A stretch of 64,000 nucleotides of DNA, taken from Nitrobacter sp035546855. GTDB taxonomy: Bacteria > Pseudomonadota > Alphaproteobacteria > Rhizobiales > Xanthobacteraceae. The notes below the pieces were generated by a model. It worked only from the letters and a program-made list of their open reading frames with translations, was not told the origin of the DNA and did no database searches. The DNA is taken from the NCBI GenBank assembly GCA_035546855.1, contig DASZVY010000040.1, positions 71,939-135,938 on the forward strand, given 5' to 3'. A program made the position numbers and the translations under genes. Positions within the stretch are counted from its first letter, which is position 1. Each line of letters starts with the position of its first letter. Of this stretch, positions 1-8,253 are shown piece by piece.

Positions 1-1
1 T

Positions 2-295
2 GTCGGCATCGGCGGCGCCGGGCCCGTCGTCGTCGGAACGCCGCAATCGGTGGCCGATGCCATCGAGGACTGGGTCGAAAAGACCGACGTCGACGGCCTC
101 AACCTCTGCTACACGGTGACGCCGGAATGTTTTGAGGACGTGACCGATCTGCTGGTGCCGGAACTCACCGCGCGCGGGATTTACAAGACGACGTATCAGC
201 CCGGCACCTTGCGGGAAAAGCTGTTCGGCGCGGGCCATGCGCGGCTCGGCGCCACGCATATTGCGGACACGTTTCGACGCAAGAACTCTTTATAG
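2..295 (+). CDS. LLM-class flavin-dependent monooxygenase, C-terminal fragment (NtaA/SnaA/DszA-like)
   Basis: The reading frame is open from the first base and ends at a TAG at 293-295, so only the last 97 residues are in the window. The tail (AIEDWVEK..., DVTDLLVPELTARGIY..., TLREKLFG) is typical of the C-terminus of bacterial luciferase-like, FMNH2-dependent monooxygenases of the nitrilotriacetate/alkanesulfonate group: a helix that screens the substrate channel, followed by a 'LVPEL..RG' segment and 'TLRE'. Such enzymes need a separate flavin reductase, and none is visible beside it. The substrate cannot be told from the fragment. It is convergent with the extradiol dioxygenase gene at 402-1367. 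Confidence 0.75.
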   Translation, partial: VGIGGAGPVVVGTPQSVADAIEDWVEKTDVDGLNLCYTVTPECFEDVTDLLVPELTARGIYKTTYQPGTLREKLFGAGHARLGATHIADTFRRKNSL

Positions 296-401
296 AGAAG
301 AAAGTCGCACAGCCTTATCACCTCCCCCTTCGGGGGGTGGAAGCTCGCCACCCTTCCCATAAAATGTATCCATCGAAACGAGACCTAAGAACTATCGTCG
401 A

Positions 402-1367
402 TCACCCCTCACGCGCTGGCACCGGCGGCGTGCCGTGGGTGTGGAACGACTCGATGGTCTTGAGGCCCCACGCCTGCCCCTTCTTGCGTTCCTCCTCGGT
501 CCACACGATCGGCTTCCAGTCCGGTGCGAGGATGAGGCGCGCGCCGGCATTGGCGACCTCAACGCGATTGCCGCCGGGTTCGTAGACATAGAGGAAGAAC
601 GTCTGCTGGATCGCGTGCTTGTGCGGCCCGGTCTCGATGAAGACGCCGTTCTCCAGGAAAATGTCGGCGGCGCGCAGGATATCCTCGCGGCTGTCGAGCG
701 CGTAGGTGACGTGATGAAAGCGCCCCTTGGTGCCGGAATGATCGCGCGAATAGGCGAAGTCATAGCTCTTGTTCGACATCGTCATCCACATCGCCGCCTC
801 GGTGCCGTCGTTGAGCACGATCTGCTCGGTGAGCCGGCAGCCGAGATAGGTCTCGAAGAAAATCCGGTTGGCCTTGATATCCACCGCGAGGCAATTGAGG
901 TGATCGAGCCTGCGCACATTGACGCCGCGCGCAGGAAAGCGCTGCGCCTGATTTTTCAAGGCGGGCTTCAGCTCCGGCGGGGGATCGTACCATTCGGTCT
1001 CGTAATAAAGCTCGAGGATGTGGCCGTCGGGATCGCGGCAGCGAAAGGCCGGGCCGTGGCCGAGATCGCCGTCGGTCCAGCCGATCGCAAACTCGGTGCC
1101 CGTGAGCGCGGCGACGCGCCGCTCCAGCGCCTGCGGGCTGCGCGCGCGCAACGCCATATGCTCCATGCCCGACGTCTTCGACGCCGTGAGCTTCAGCGAA
1201 TAACGCTCGTAGTCATCCCAGCCGCGCAGATAAACCGATTCGCCCTTGCGGCCGCTGATGGTCATGCCCATCACATCGACGAAGAATTTCAGGCTTTCGT
1301 CCGGTTTCGGCGTCAGCAGTTCCAGATGGCCGAGATGGGCGAGATCGTGGATGGGCTCGGGAGTCAT
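402..1367 (-). CDS. Type I extradiol ring-cleavage dioxygenase (catechol 2,3-dioxygenase-like)
   Basis: A 321-residue protein with two VOC domains (about 10-125 and 150-275), the usual size of catechol 2,3-dioxygenases. The Fe(II) ligands expected for the family are visible in the second domain: His156 in RRLDHLN, His218/219 in GRFHHVTY and Glu270 in NRVEVAN. The start ATG at 1367 leaves the whole first domain intact. It lies 89 bp downstream of the PrpF-like gene on the same strand, so the two may be co-transcribed. Such enzymes open catechols next to one hydroxyl. The true substrate is unknown: a PrpF-like tautomerase neighbour suggests a carboxylated ring-cleavage product, but this is inference. 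Confidence 0.85.
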   Translation of the reverse strand: MTPEPIHDLAHLGHLELLTPKPDESLKFFVDVMGMTISGRKGESVYLRGWDDYERYSLKLTASKTSGMEHMALRARSPQALERRVAALTGTEFAIGWTDGDLGHGPAFRCRDPDGHILELYYETEWYDPPPELKPALKNQAQRFPARGVNVRRLDHLNCLAVDIKANRIFFETYLGCRLTEQIVLNDGTEAAMWMTMSNKSYDFAYSRDHSGTKGRFHHVTYALDSREDILRAADIFLENGVFIETGPHKHAIQQTFFLYVYEPGGNRVEVANAGARLILAPDWKPIVWTEEERKKGQAWGLKTIESFHTHGTPPVPAREG

Positions 1368-1456
1368 GTCGTAAGACCTTTATTGCCCGCCGCGCGAATG
1401 GAGCGGATTTGACATTCTAGCGGCAGCTTCGCAATCGGGAGAATTCGGGATCGTCC

Positions 1457-2575
1457 CTATTCAGCCGCCTGTCGCGTCGCGTCGATCGACCACCCGGACG
1501 CCGCACGCGGGGAGACGAACACCGTTCCGTCAAAGAGCTTCCGCGCGGTCCGCACGAGCCCGGCCCGCTTGACGACCGGCCTTGCAGCATCGCCGTCGAC
1601 TTCGAGGCGCACCGTGAACTCGCCGGTCGGATGCTCCACGGAAAACGTCTTGGCCGGGCCATCCGGCACCTGCGCGATGCGCGCGCCCGGCGATCCCGGC
1701 AGCACACAGGCGGTCGCGACTGACACGGCGGCGAAGACGCCGATCGACGCATGGCATTCATGTGGAATGAAGCTGCGGGTGCAGACATGGCCACCTGCCC
1801 GAGGCGGCGCCAGCAGCGCGATCTTTGGAACGACCTTGCCGGAGACGTCGCCGAGGTTCATCAGCGGACCGGCGGCAAGACGGATGCGCTCGATACGCGC
1901 CTTCAGGGCTCCGTCGGCATTGAGCTGATCGCGCGGCTCGTAGCCGGTGACCCCGGCGTCGGCAGCCGCCATCACGACGACCGGCATGCCGTTGTCGATC
2001 AGGGTGACGTCGACACCCTCGACGCGATCCACATTGTTGCCGGTGGGCAGCAAGGCCCCGCAGACCGAGCCCGCGGCATCGAGGAAGTCGACCGCGATCA
2101 TCGCGGACGTTCCCGGCACGCCGTCGATGCGGGTGCCGCCCTCGTAATTCACGACGCCGTTCGGCGTCTGCACCAGAAGATCGGCGACAGTCCCGGTATT
2201 GATCGTGCGCACCCGCACGCGTGTGGCGGGATGGGTGGACTTGACCAGACCGCGCTCGATCGCGAACGGCGCAACGCCGGAGAGAATATTGCCGCAGTTC
2301 GGCGTGGTGTCGACCATCGCCTTGTCCACCACCACCTGCGCGAACAGGAATTCGACATCGATGCCGGGCTTGATCGAACGGGAGACGATGGCGACCTTGC
2401 TGGTGAGCGGATGCGCGCCGCCGATGCCGTCGATCTGTCGCGGATCGGGGGAGCCCAGCGCGGCCAGCAGAATGCGGTCTCGGCTCTCGGTGTCGGCTGG
2501 CAGGTCGGTTGCGACAAAATAGGCACCTTTTGAGGTGCCGCCCCGCATCAGCATGCAGGGGATGCCGGTTTGCAT
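1457..2575 (-). CDS. PrpF-family isomerase, 4-oxalomesaconate tautomerase-like
   Basis: A 372-residue member of the PrpF/diaminopimelate-epimerase-fold isomerases. The N-terminal MRGGTSKG motif, the DTTPNCGNILSGVAPFAIE block (Cys general base) and the later GTSAMIAVDFLDAAG block are hallmarks. Family members move a C=C or C=O/enol bond in tricarboxylates: 4-oxalomesaconate tautomerase (GalD) in gallate/protocatechuate 4,5-cleavage, aconitate isomerase PrpF, and methylitaconate isomerase in E. barkeri nicotinate fermentation. The start at 2575 is preceded by GGGAGG with 5-nt spacing. The neighbouring ring-cleavage dioxygenase favours the tautomerase role. The methylitaconate role is less likely because no B12-dependent mutase is present. 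Confidence 0.8.
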   Translation of the reverse strand: MQTGIPCMLMRGGTSKGAYFVATDLPADTESRDRILLAALGSPDPRQIDGIGGAHPLTSKVAIVSRSIKPGIDVEFLFAQVVVDKAMVDTTPNCGNILSGVAPFAIERGLVKSTHPATRVRVRTINTGTVADLLVQTPNGVVNYEGGTRIDGVPGTSAMIAVDFLDAAGSVCGALLPTGNNVDRVEGVDVTLIDNGMPVVVMAAADAGVTGYEPRDQLNADGALKARIERIRLAAGPLMNLGDVSGKVVPKIALLAPPRAGGHVCTRSFIPHECHASIGVFAAVSVATACVLPGSPGARIAQVPDGPAKTFSVEHPTGEFTVRLEVDGDAARPVVKRAGLVRTARKLFDGTVFVSPRAASGWSIDATRQAAE

Positions 2576-2798
2576 GGAGTCCTCCCGCGGCCATTGCGGG
2601 GATTAGAGCACAGGCCGCGGAGATTGAAAACAACGCCTCCGCAATGCAGTTTCCGGATGGAAACCCGAATGCTTCGCGATGAAACCTTTTCCGTCAGTCG
2701 TGAAGCCGCGTCGGGGCCATCGCGAATCCAGTGCCCGCTCGATGCAAAAAACGGAACGGATTCCGGACCCGCTCGCCGCGAGCCGGAAGGACAAATGG

Positions 2799-3572
2799 TC
2801 AGCGTTCGGCGAACGCCTTCTCGACCACGAACTGGCCGGGTTCACCGTGATTGCCCTCGATGAAGCCGCGGCGCGTCAGCAGTTCATGCGTGTCTTTGAG
2901 CAGCGCCGGGCTGCCGCAGATCATCACGCGGTCGTGCGCGGCATCGAGAGAGGCCAGGTTGATATCGGCGAACAGCTTGCCCGATGCCATGAGGTCGGTG
3001 ATGCGGCCGCGATTGCGGAACGGATCGCGCGTCACGGTCGGATAGTAAATCAATTGATTGCGAACCAGTTCGCCGATCAGTTCGTCGTTCGGCAATGTCT
3101 CGGTGATCATCTCGCCATAGGCGAGCTCGGCGACACGACGGCAGCCGTGCAGCAGCACCACCTTCTCGAAGCGATCGTAGGTCTCGGGATCCTTGATGAC
3201 GCTGAGGAAGGGCGCGAGGCCGGTACCGGTGCCGATCAGATAGAGGTTGCGGCCATCCTCGAGATTATCGATGACCAGCGTGCCGGTGGCCTTGCGGCTG
3301 ACGATGATCTCGTCGCCCTCTTTCAGATGCTGGAGGCGCGAGGTCAGCGGCCCGTCCTGCACCTTGATGGAGAAGAATTCGAGCCGGTCCTCGTAGTTTG
3401 CGCTGGCGACGCTGTAGGCGCGCAGCAGCGGCTTGTCGTTGACCTTGAGCCCGATCATCGTGAATTCGCCGTTGCGGAAACGGAACGACGGATCGCGGGT
3501 GGTGGTGAAGGAAAACAGCGTGTCGGTCCAGTGGTGAACGCTGAGAACGCTTTCCTGATTGAAATTGCTCAT
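2799..3572 (-). CDS. fpr: Ferredoxin/flavodoxin-NADP+ reductase
   Basis: A 257-residue protein of the bacterial Fpr type. The RAYSVAS motif binds FAD, GTGTGLAPF forms the NADP-binding loop, MICGSPALLKD lies near the C-terminus, and the chain ends in VEKAFAER like other subclass-I bacterial FPRs. The ATG at 3572 (MSNFNQES) was preferred to one 10 codons upstream because family members begin with this sequence. It is divergent from the enamidase gene. Fpr moves electrons between NADPH and ferredoxin or flavodoxin and is usually a housekeeping or oxidative-stress gene. In this locus it could also feed a ferredoxin that reduces 6-hydroxynicotinate reductase, which is only an inference. Confidence 0.9.
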   Translation of the reverse strand: MSNFNQESVLSVHHWTDTLFSFTTTRDPSFRFRNGEFTMIGLKVNDKPLLRAYSVASANYEDRLEFFSIKVQDGPLTSRLQHLKEGDEIIVSRKATGTLVIDNLEDGRNLYLIGTGTGLAPFLSVIKDPETYDRFEKVVLLHGCRRVAELAYGEMITETLPNDELIGELVRNQLIYYPTVTRDPFRNRGRITDLMASGKLFADINLASLDAAHDRVMICGSPALLKDTHELLTRRGFIEGNHGEPGQFVVEKAFAER

Positions 3573-3651
3573 GCCTGTGATTCCAGTTTTGGCCGCTGAC
3601 ATCGGTCGGGCCAGTTGCGGAATTTGCGGCAGGGCTGCATTGTGCCGCTCA

Positions 3652-3687
3652 ATTCATTTGCATACATTCATTAGTATACAAATGAAT
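3652..3687. promoter_or_regulatory. 36-bp near-perfect inverted repeat between fpr and the enamidase gene; candidate operator
   Basis: Left arm ATTCATTTGCATAC (3652-3665) and right arm GTATACAAATGAAT (3674-3687) pair at 13 of 14 positions around an 8-bp centre (ATTCATTA). The GTATACAAA core at 3674-3682 is identical to that in the palindrome upstream of nicA at 14767-14782. It lies 84 bp upstream of the enamidase ATG and 79 bp upstream of fpr, where a repressor would control either gene. The MarR regulator at 6228-6713 is the obvious candidate binder. Confidence 0.6.
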
Positions 3688-3771
3688 AATCCATCTTGAT
3701 CCGGCCGTCAAGGCGGGGTGAAGATGCGGTCTGACTGCCAGTCAAGACATTGAGAGAAAAGGAATAAATCC

Positions 3772-4974
3772 ATGGCTCACGACGCTCCCCAAGGCCCGTC
3801 CGGTCCCACCAAGCTCGTCGTCCGCAACATCGGCCTGCTGCTCAGCGGGGCCATGGAAAAGCCGATCCTCGACGCCGACACGATCGTCGCCGAGAACGGC
3901 AAGATCACCGCGATCGGGCGCGCCAAGGACGTCGACCAGGAGGGCGCGACGACGATCGTCGACGCCAACGGCACGACCGTGACGCCAGGGCTGATCGACA
4001 GCCATGTGCATCCGGTGGCCGGCGACTGGACGCCGCGGCAGAACCAGATCGGCTGGATCGACAGCTTCCTCCACGGCGGCGTCACCACGATGATCTCGGC
4101 AGGCGAGGTCCACATGCCGGGCCGACCGCGGGACGTGGTCGGGCTCAAGGCGATGGCGATCTTCGCCCAGCGCGCGTTCTGGACGCTGCGTCCGGGCGGC
4201 GTGAAGGTGCACGCCGGCGCGCCTGTCATCGAGACCGAGATGGTGGAGGACGATTTCAAGGAACTCGCCGCAGCCGGCGTCAAGCTGCTCGGCGAGGTCG
4301 GCCTCGGCGGCGTCAAGGACGGCCCCACCGCGCGCAAGATGGTCGGATGGGCGCGCAAGTACGGCATCCAGAGCACGATCCATACCGGCGGGCCCTCGAT
4401 CCCCGGCTCCGGGCTGATCGACGCGGACGTGGTGCTGGAAGCCGACACCGACGTGGTCGGCCACATCAATGGCGGACACACCGCCCTGCCCGACGGCCAG
4501 ATCCGCTGTATCTGCGAGGGTTGCAAGCGCGGCCTCGAGCTCGTGCACAACGGCAATGAGCGCTCGGCGCTCTACACGCTGCGCATCGCCAGGGAGATGA
4601 ACGATCTCAGCCGCGTCATCCTGGGCACCGACGCGCCCGCGGGCTCCGGCGTGCAACCGCTCGGCATCCTGCGCATGGTGTCGCTGCTGTCGTCGCTCGG
4701 CGAGGTGCCGGCCGAGATTGCCTTCTGCTTCGCCACCGGCAATACCGCGCGAATGCGCGCGCTCGACTGCGGCCTGATCGAGGTGGGCCGGTCCGCCGAC
4801 TTCGTCATCATGGACAAGGCGCAGCACTCGGCCGGCAAGAATCTGCTCGACAGCGTGCAACTCGGCGACCTTCCCGGCATCGGCATGACCATCATCGACG
4901 GCATCGTCCGCACCCAGCGCAGCCGCAACACGCCGCCGGCCGGCAAGGTGCCGACGATCGTTCTCGGACACTGA
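3772..4974 (+). CDS. Enamidase-like amidohydrolase (6-oxo-1,4,5,6-tetrahydronicotinate hydrolase)
   Basis: A 400-residue amidohydrolase-superfamily enzyme, close in length to E. barkeri enamidase. It has the expected metal ligands: His78 and His80 in SHVHP, Glu175 in KLLGEVG (bridging carboxylate position), His204 in TIHTGG, His231 in HINGGH and Asp287 in LGTDAPAG. Enamidase hydrolyses 1,4,5,6-tetrahydro-6-oxonicotinate to ammonia and 2-formylglutarate using a binuclear Fe/Zn site. The assignment to this step rests on family resemblance plus the 6-hydroxynicotinate reductase and nicotinate dehydrogenase genes 9-14 kb away. The gene has its own promoter region with a 36-bp inverted repeat. A generic imidazolonepropionase-like role cannot be excluded by sequence alone. 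Confidence 0.78.
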   Translation: MAHDAPQGPSGPTKLVVRNIGLLLSGAMEKPILDADTIVAENGKITAIGRAKDVDQEGATTIVDANGTTVTPGLIDSHVHPVAGDWTPRQNQIGWIDSFLHGGVTTMISAGEVHMPGRPRDVVGLKAMAIFAQRAFWTLRPGGVKVHAGAPVIETEMVEDDFKELAAAGVKLLGEVGLGGVKDGPTARKMVGWARKYGIQSTIHTGGPSIPGSGLIDADVVLEADTDVVGHINGGHTALPDGQIRCICEGCKRGLELVHNGNERSALYTLRIAREMNDLSRVILGTDAPAGSGVQPLGILRMVSLLSSLGEVPAEIAFCFATGNTARMRALDCGLIEVGRSADFVIMDKAQHSAGKNLLDSVQLGDLPGIGMTIIDGIVRTQRSRNTPPAGKVPTIVLGH

Positions 4975-4985
4975 GCGTTGACGGC

Positions 4986-5063
4986 GTCATTGCGACGAGC
5001 TTGGCGACGAAGCCATCCAGTTTGGCTGACGAATCTGGATTGCGTCGCCCCGCTCGCAATGAC
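4986..5063. repeat. Palindromic intergenic repeat, family A, copy 1
   Basis: The element starts GTCATTGCGA and ends TCGCAATGAC; internally CCATCCAG pairs with CTGGATTG-type sequence around a short loop. A second, better-preserved copy lies at 46943-47023. Such REP-like elements are common between genes in Bradyrhizobium relatives. It separates the enamidase from the alpha/beta hydrolase gene. Confidence 0.75.
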
Positions 5064-5110
5064 AATGATGCCAACTGGCCCGTCGGGCCCAAAATCAATC
5101 GGGAGGCCCC

Positions 5111-6073
5111 ATGACTGCACCGCTCGATCCGATCATCGCCGAGATCATTCCGAAACTGCCGCTGCGTGACCCGCCGAGCATGACGCCGAAAAGCGCGCGG
5201 GATTCGCTGCGCGCGCTGGCGGATGCACGCGCTGCGGTGCCTCCGCCGCCGGTCGATCACGTTGCCGACATCACCGTCAAGGGCGCGTCCGGGCCATTGG
5301 CCGCGCGGGTCTATCGCAACGAATCGGGCAAATCGCCGACGGTGGTGTTCTTCCATGGCGGCGGCTGGGTCGCCGGCGATCTCGAAACCCACGACCGGCA
5401 GGCGCGACTGCTGGCGGTCGAGGCCGGCGCCGTCGTCATCTCCGTCGATTACCGGCGTCCCCCGGAGACGCGCTTTCCCGGTGCGTTCGAGGACTGCTTC
5501 GCCGCCACGCGCGACGTCATCGCGCGGCTTGCTGAGTTCGGCGGCGACCCGGCGCGCGTGGGCGTCGCCGGTGACAGCGCCGGCGGCAATCTCGCCGCGG
5601 CGGTGGCCCTCGCCTGCCGTGACGCCGGGATCAGGCTCGCCGGCCAGATGCTGGTTTATCCCGTCACCGATGTCGTCGGAAACTTTGCAAGCGCGGCGGA
5701 GAATGCGCGCTATCCGTCACGCGCCGAAAACGCGGAAGGCTATTTCCTGTCCCGCGCGGTGATGGAATGGTTCGCCGGCCACTACCTTGCTGACCCCGCG
5801 CATGGCCGCGACTGGCGCGTGTCGCCGCTCCGCGCGCCGAGCCTCGCGGGCGTGGCGCCGGCGGTCGTCTGCACCGCGTGGTTCGATCCGCTGCGCGACG
5901 AGGGCAGAGCCTATGCGGAAGCGCTGAAGGCCGCTGGCGTTCCGACATCCTATCATGACGGCCCGGGCCTTATTCACGGCTATTTCGGCCTCGGTGACGC
6001 GGCGCCGTCCGCAAAGCAGGAAGCACAGCGCGTACGCGCCGATTTCAAAACGCTGCTCGATCGCGGGATTTGA
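5111..6073 (+). CDS. Alpha/beta hydrolase of the hormone-sensitive lipase (acetylesterase) family
   Basis: A 320-residue alpha/beta hydrolase. The HGGGW oxyanion motif, the nucleophile elbow GDSAGG and the late ...WFDPLRDEG (Asp) and GLIHGYF (His) motifs give the complete catalytic set of the HSL/Aes group. These enzymes hydrolyse short-chain esters and some amides or lactones. It begins 136 bp after the enamidase gene in the same direction, with a repeat element between, so it may be read with it. A role on a nicotinate ring-opening product or on an ester of nicotinate is possible but not shown. Confidence 0.85.
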   Translation: MTAPLDPIIAEIIPKLPLRDPPSMTPKSARDSLRALADARAAVPPPPVDHVADITVKGASGPLAARVYRNESGKSPTVVFFHGGGWVAGDLETHDRQARLLAVEAGAVVISVDYRRPPETRFPGAFEDCFAATRDVIARLAEFGGDPARVGVAGDSAGGNLAAAVALACRDAGIRLAGQMLVYPVTDVVGNFASAAENARYPSRAENAEGYFLSRAVMEWFAGHYLADPAHGRDWRVSPLRAPSLAGVAPAVVCTAWFDPLRDEGRAYAEALKAAGVPTSYHDGPGLIHGYFGLGDAAPSAKQEAQRVRADFKTLLDRGI

Positions 6074-6227
6074 CGATCCGTCATCCTGATGGCCAGACCG
6101 GAGAATGAGGCGTCATCGTCCGCGAACGCGGACGATCCAGTCATCGAGGCGAGCCCATGGGAAATCCGCCTCGATAATCTGCAGATCTGTCCAAGAGGCG
6201 AAGATTCTCAGGGCGACGACTTCTGTG

Positions 6228-6713
6228 TCACCGCAACCTGCCGAGCAACGCGACCAGCGTCTCGCGTTCCCTCGCGTCCAGCGGCGCGAGCGTTTCGCGG
6301 CTGATGGCGAGCGCATTCGGCGCAACCTTCTCGGCCAGTTGTTGCCCGGCGCGCGTCAGACTCACGAGCAAGCGGCGGCCGTCGGTCGGATCGGCGCTGG
6401 TTTCGGTCAAGCCGCGCGCCGAAAGCCGATCAATCACGCCCTTGATGGTCGCAACGTCCATCGCGGTCAGACGTCCAAGTTGATTCTGCGAACATGGGCC
6501 GACTTCCGCGAGCTTCGACAGCGCCGCCCATTGCGTGGGCGTCAGGTTGATGCCGATCATCTCGGCGAAGATCGCGGAGTGACGCTGCGACACCTGACGC
6601 AGGATGAAGCCGACCTGCTCATCCAGAATATAAGACGGCTTCGCGGACCTCGATGCGCGGCGCGCAGCGGGAGCCTTGCCTGAAGAAGCTGTCTTCAACG
6701 ACGATTTGGCCAT
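6228..6713 (-). CDS. MarR-family transcriptional regulator (possible NicR-like regulator)
   Basis: A 161-residue MarR protein with a basic, Ala/Ser/Lys-rich tail of about 26 residues, then a dimer helix, the winged HTH (LTPTQWAALSKLAEVGPCSQNQLGRLTAMDVATIKG region, about 58-95) and the wing DPTDGRRLLVSLT. The start ATG at 6713 has GGGAG 5 nt upstream. It lies 47 bp after livF on the same strand and is probably the last gene of the hnr-to-livF operon. In Pseudomonas putida the nicotinate genes are repressed by the MarR protein NicR, with 6-hydroxynicotinate as inducer; a similar role here is inferred from position. The TTYGTAYAC palindromes upstream of nicA/hnr and the enamidase are candidate targets. 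Confidence 0.85.
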   Translation of the reverse strand: MAKSSLKTASSGKAPAARRASRSAKPSYILDEQVGFILRQVSQRHSAIFAEMIGINLTPTQWAALSKLAEVGPCSQNQLGRLTAMDVATIKGVIDRLSARGLTETSADPTDGRRLLVSLTRAGQQLAEKVAPNALAISRETLAPLDARERETLVALLGRLR

Positions 6714-6760
6714 ATTGGCTCCCGCAATCTGCCCGACCGGGCCACGATCGGATCGATCGA

Positions 6761-7465
6761 CTATACCGCGAGATGCGCGTCGCGGATGTCCGGACGCGCC
6801 TCAAGCTCTTTCATGGTGCCGCTGAAACAGATGCGGCCGCGCTCGATGATGTAGGCCCGATCGGAGATCAGGTTGGCGAAATGGAGGTTCTGCTCGGACA
6901 GCACAATGCTGACCCCCTCCGTTTTCATGACCATGATCGCCTCGACCATCTGCTCGACGATCTTCGGCGACAGCCCCTCCGAGGGCTCGTCGAGCAGCAC
7001 CAGCGACGGATTGCCCATCAGGGTGCGCGCGATGGTCAACATCTGCTGCTCACCGCCGCTCATGCGGCCGCCGGGACGGTTGCGCATCTCGCCAAGGTTG
7101 GGAAACAACGTGAACAGCTTGTCGCGGGTCCATTGCGGCGCGTTCGGTCGCGGCGGCTGGCGGCCGACCTCGAGATTTTCCTCGACCGTGAGGTCGGTGA
7201 AGATGCGGCGTTCCTCCGGCACATAGCCAAGCCCGCTGCGCACGATGGCGTGGGTCGGCTGGTCGGACACGTCCTTGCCATCGAACACGATGCGGCCTTT
7301 GCGTTGCGCCACCAGGCCAACAATCGAGCGGAATGTCGTGGACTTGCCGGCGCCGTTGCGGCCCAGCAGAGCGACGACTTCGCTACTGCCGACCTCGAGC
7401 GCCACATCGAACAGGATATGCGCGGGCCCGTAAAAGCTGTTGAGGCCCTGAACCGAGAGCTTCAT
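6761..7465 (-). CDS. Branched-chain-type ABC transporter ATPase, LivF-like (locus 1)
   Basis: A 234-residue ABC ATPase with Walker A GRNGAGKST, signature MSGGEQQ, Walker B LVLLDEPSEGLSP and the switch histidine region replaced by SEQN as usual in LivF. It overlaps livG by 4 bp (ATGA), so the two are translationally coupled. It energises import together with the LivG, LivHM and binding protein genes upstream. The operon context suggests a pyridine carboxylate such as nicotinate rather than an amino acid as substrate, which is inference. Confidence 0.9.
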   Translation of the reverse strand: MKLSVQGLNSFYGPAHILFDVALEVGSSEVVALLGRNGAGKSTTFRSIVGLVAQRKGRIVFDGKDVSDQPTHAIVRSGLGYVPEERRIFTDLTVEENLEVGRQPPRPNAPQWTRDKLFTLFPNLGEMRNRPGGRMSGGEQQMLTIARTLMGNPSLVLLDEPSEGLSPKIVEQMVEAIMVMKTEGVSIVLSEQNLHFANLISDRAYIIERGRICFSGTMKELEARPDIRDAHLAV

Positions 7466-8253
7466 GCCGGCGTCCCCTCGCGATGGCGCGCGTCGTAGAC
7501 CAGGCCTTCCCCCAGATAGATCGCGCGCACCTGTGGATCGCGGCGAACCTTCTCAGGCAGCCCCTCGGCGATCAGCGCGCCGCGATTGAGCACCAGGATA
7601 CGATCGGCGTGTTCGAACACCACATCCATGTCATGCTCGGTGAACAGCACGCCGATGGATTGCTCGCGCGCGATGCGCGCGGTCAACCGCATCAGCTCGA
7701 CGCGTTCGCGCGGCGCCATTCCGGCGGTCGGCTCGTCCATCAACAGCAGCTTTGGCTGATTGGCGAGCGCGATCGCGAGTTCAAGCCGCTTGAGATCGCC
7801 GTAGGCCAGTTCGCCGCAGGCGCGATCGGCATAGCCGTTCATGCCGACGAGGTCGAGCAACCGTTCAGCGGCGGCGCGCGCGAGCTTAGGCGCGGACGAC
7901 CACATGTCGAACAGCCGGGACCGATGCGAGATCAAGGCAACCTGAACATTTTCCCGCACCGTCATGGTGGGGAACGTCGCGGTGATCTGGAACGTGCGAC
8001 CGATGCCCAGCCGCCAGACCGCGCGCGGCGCTTCGCCGGTGATGTCGCGCCCGAACAGATGCACCCGGCCGCCGTCCGGTGCGACCTGACCGTTGAGCAT
8101 GTTGAAGCAGGTGCTTTTTCCCGCGCCGTTGGGGCCAATCAGCGCGAGGATTTCGCCCGCCCCGAGCGCAAACGAAACGCCGCGCACCGCATGCACCCCG
8201 CCGTAGGACTTGGAGAGGCCTTCAACCGACAGCAGTATGGGTGCGGCGCTCAT
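7462..8253 (-). CDS. Branched-chain-type ABC transporter ATPase, LivG-like (locus 1)
   Basis: A 263-residue ABC ATPase of the LivG type: Walker A GPNGAGKST, Q-loop in GRTFQIT, the family's weak signature LAYGDLKRLELA, Walker B LLLMDEPTAGM and a FTEHDMDVVF switch. It overlaps both neighbours by 4 bp (livHM upstream, livF downstream). It pairs with LivF to drive the fused permease. Confidence 0.9.
   Translation of the reverse strand: MSAAPILLSVEGLSKSYGGVHAVRGVSFALGAGEILALIGPNGAGKSTCFNMLNGQVAPDGGRVHLFGRDITGEAPRAVWRLGIGRTFQITATFPTMTVRENVQVALISHRSRLFDMWSSAPKLARAAAERLLDLVGMNGYADRACGELAYGDLKRLELAIALANQPKLLLMDEPTAGMAPRERVELMRLTARIAREQSIGVLFTEHDMDVVFEHADRILVLNRGALIAEGLPEKVRRDPQVRAIYLGEGLVYDARHREGTPA

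Noticed and set aside
1457..2575. Methylitaconate isomerase role for the PrpF-like gene, to complete an E. barkeri-type nicotinate pathway
   Set aside because: The 2-formylglutarate reductase, dehydratase and B12-dependent methyleneglutarate mutase genes that must precede it are not in the window, and its direct neighbour is a ring-cleavage dioxygenase.
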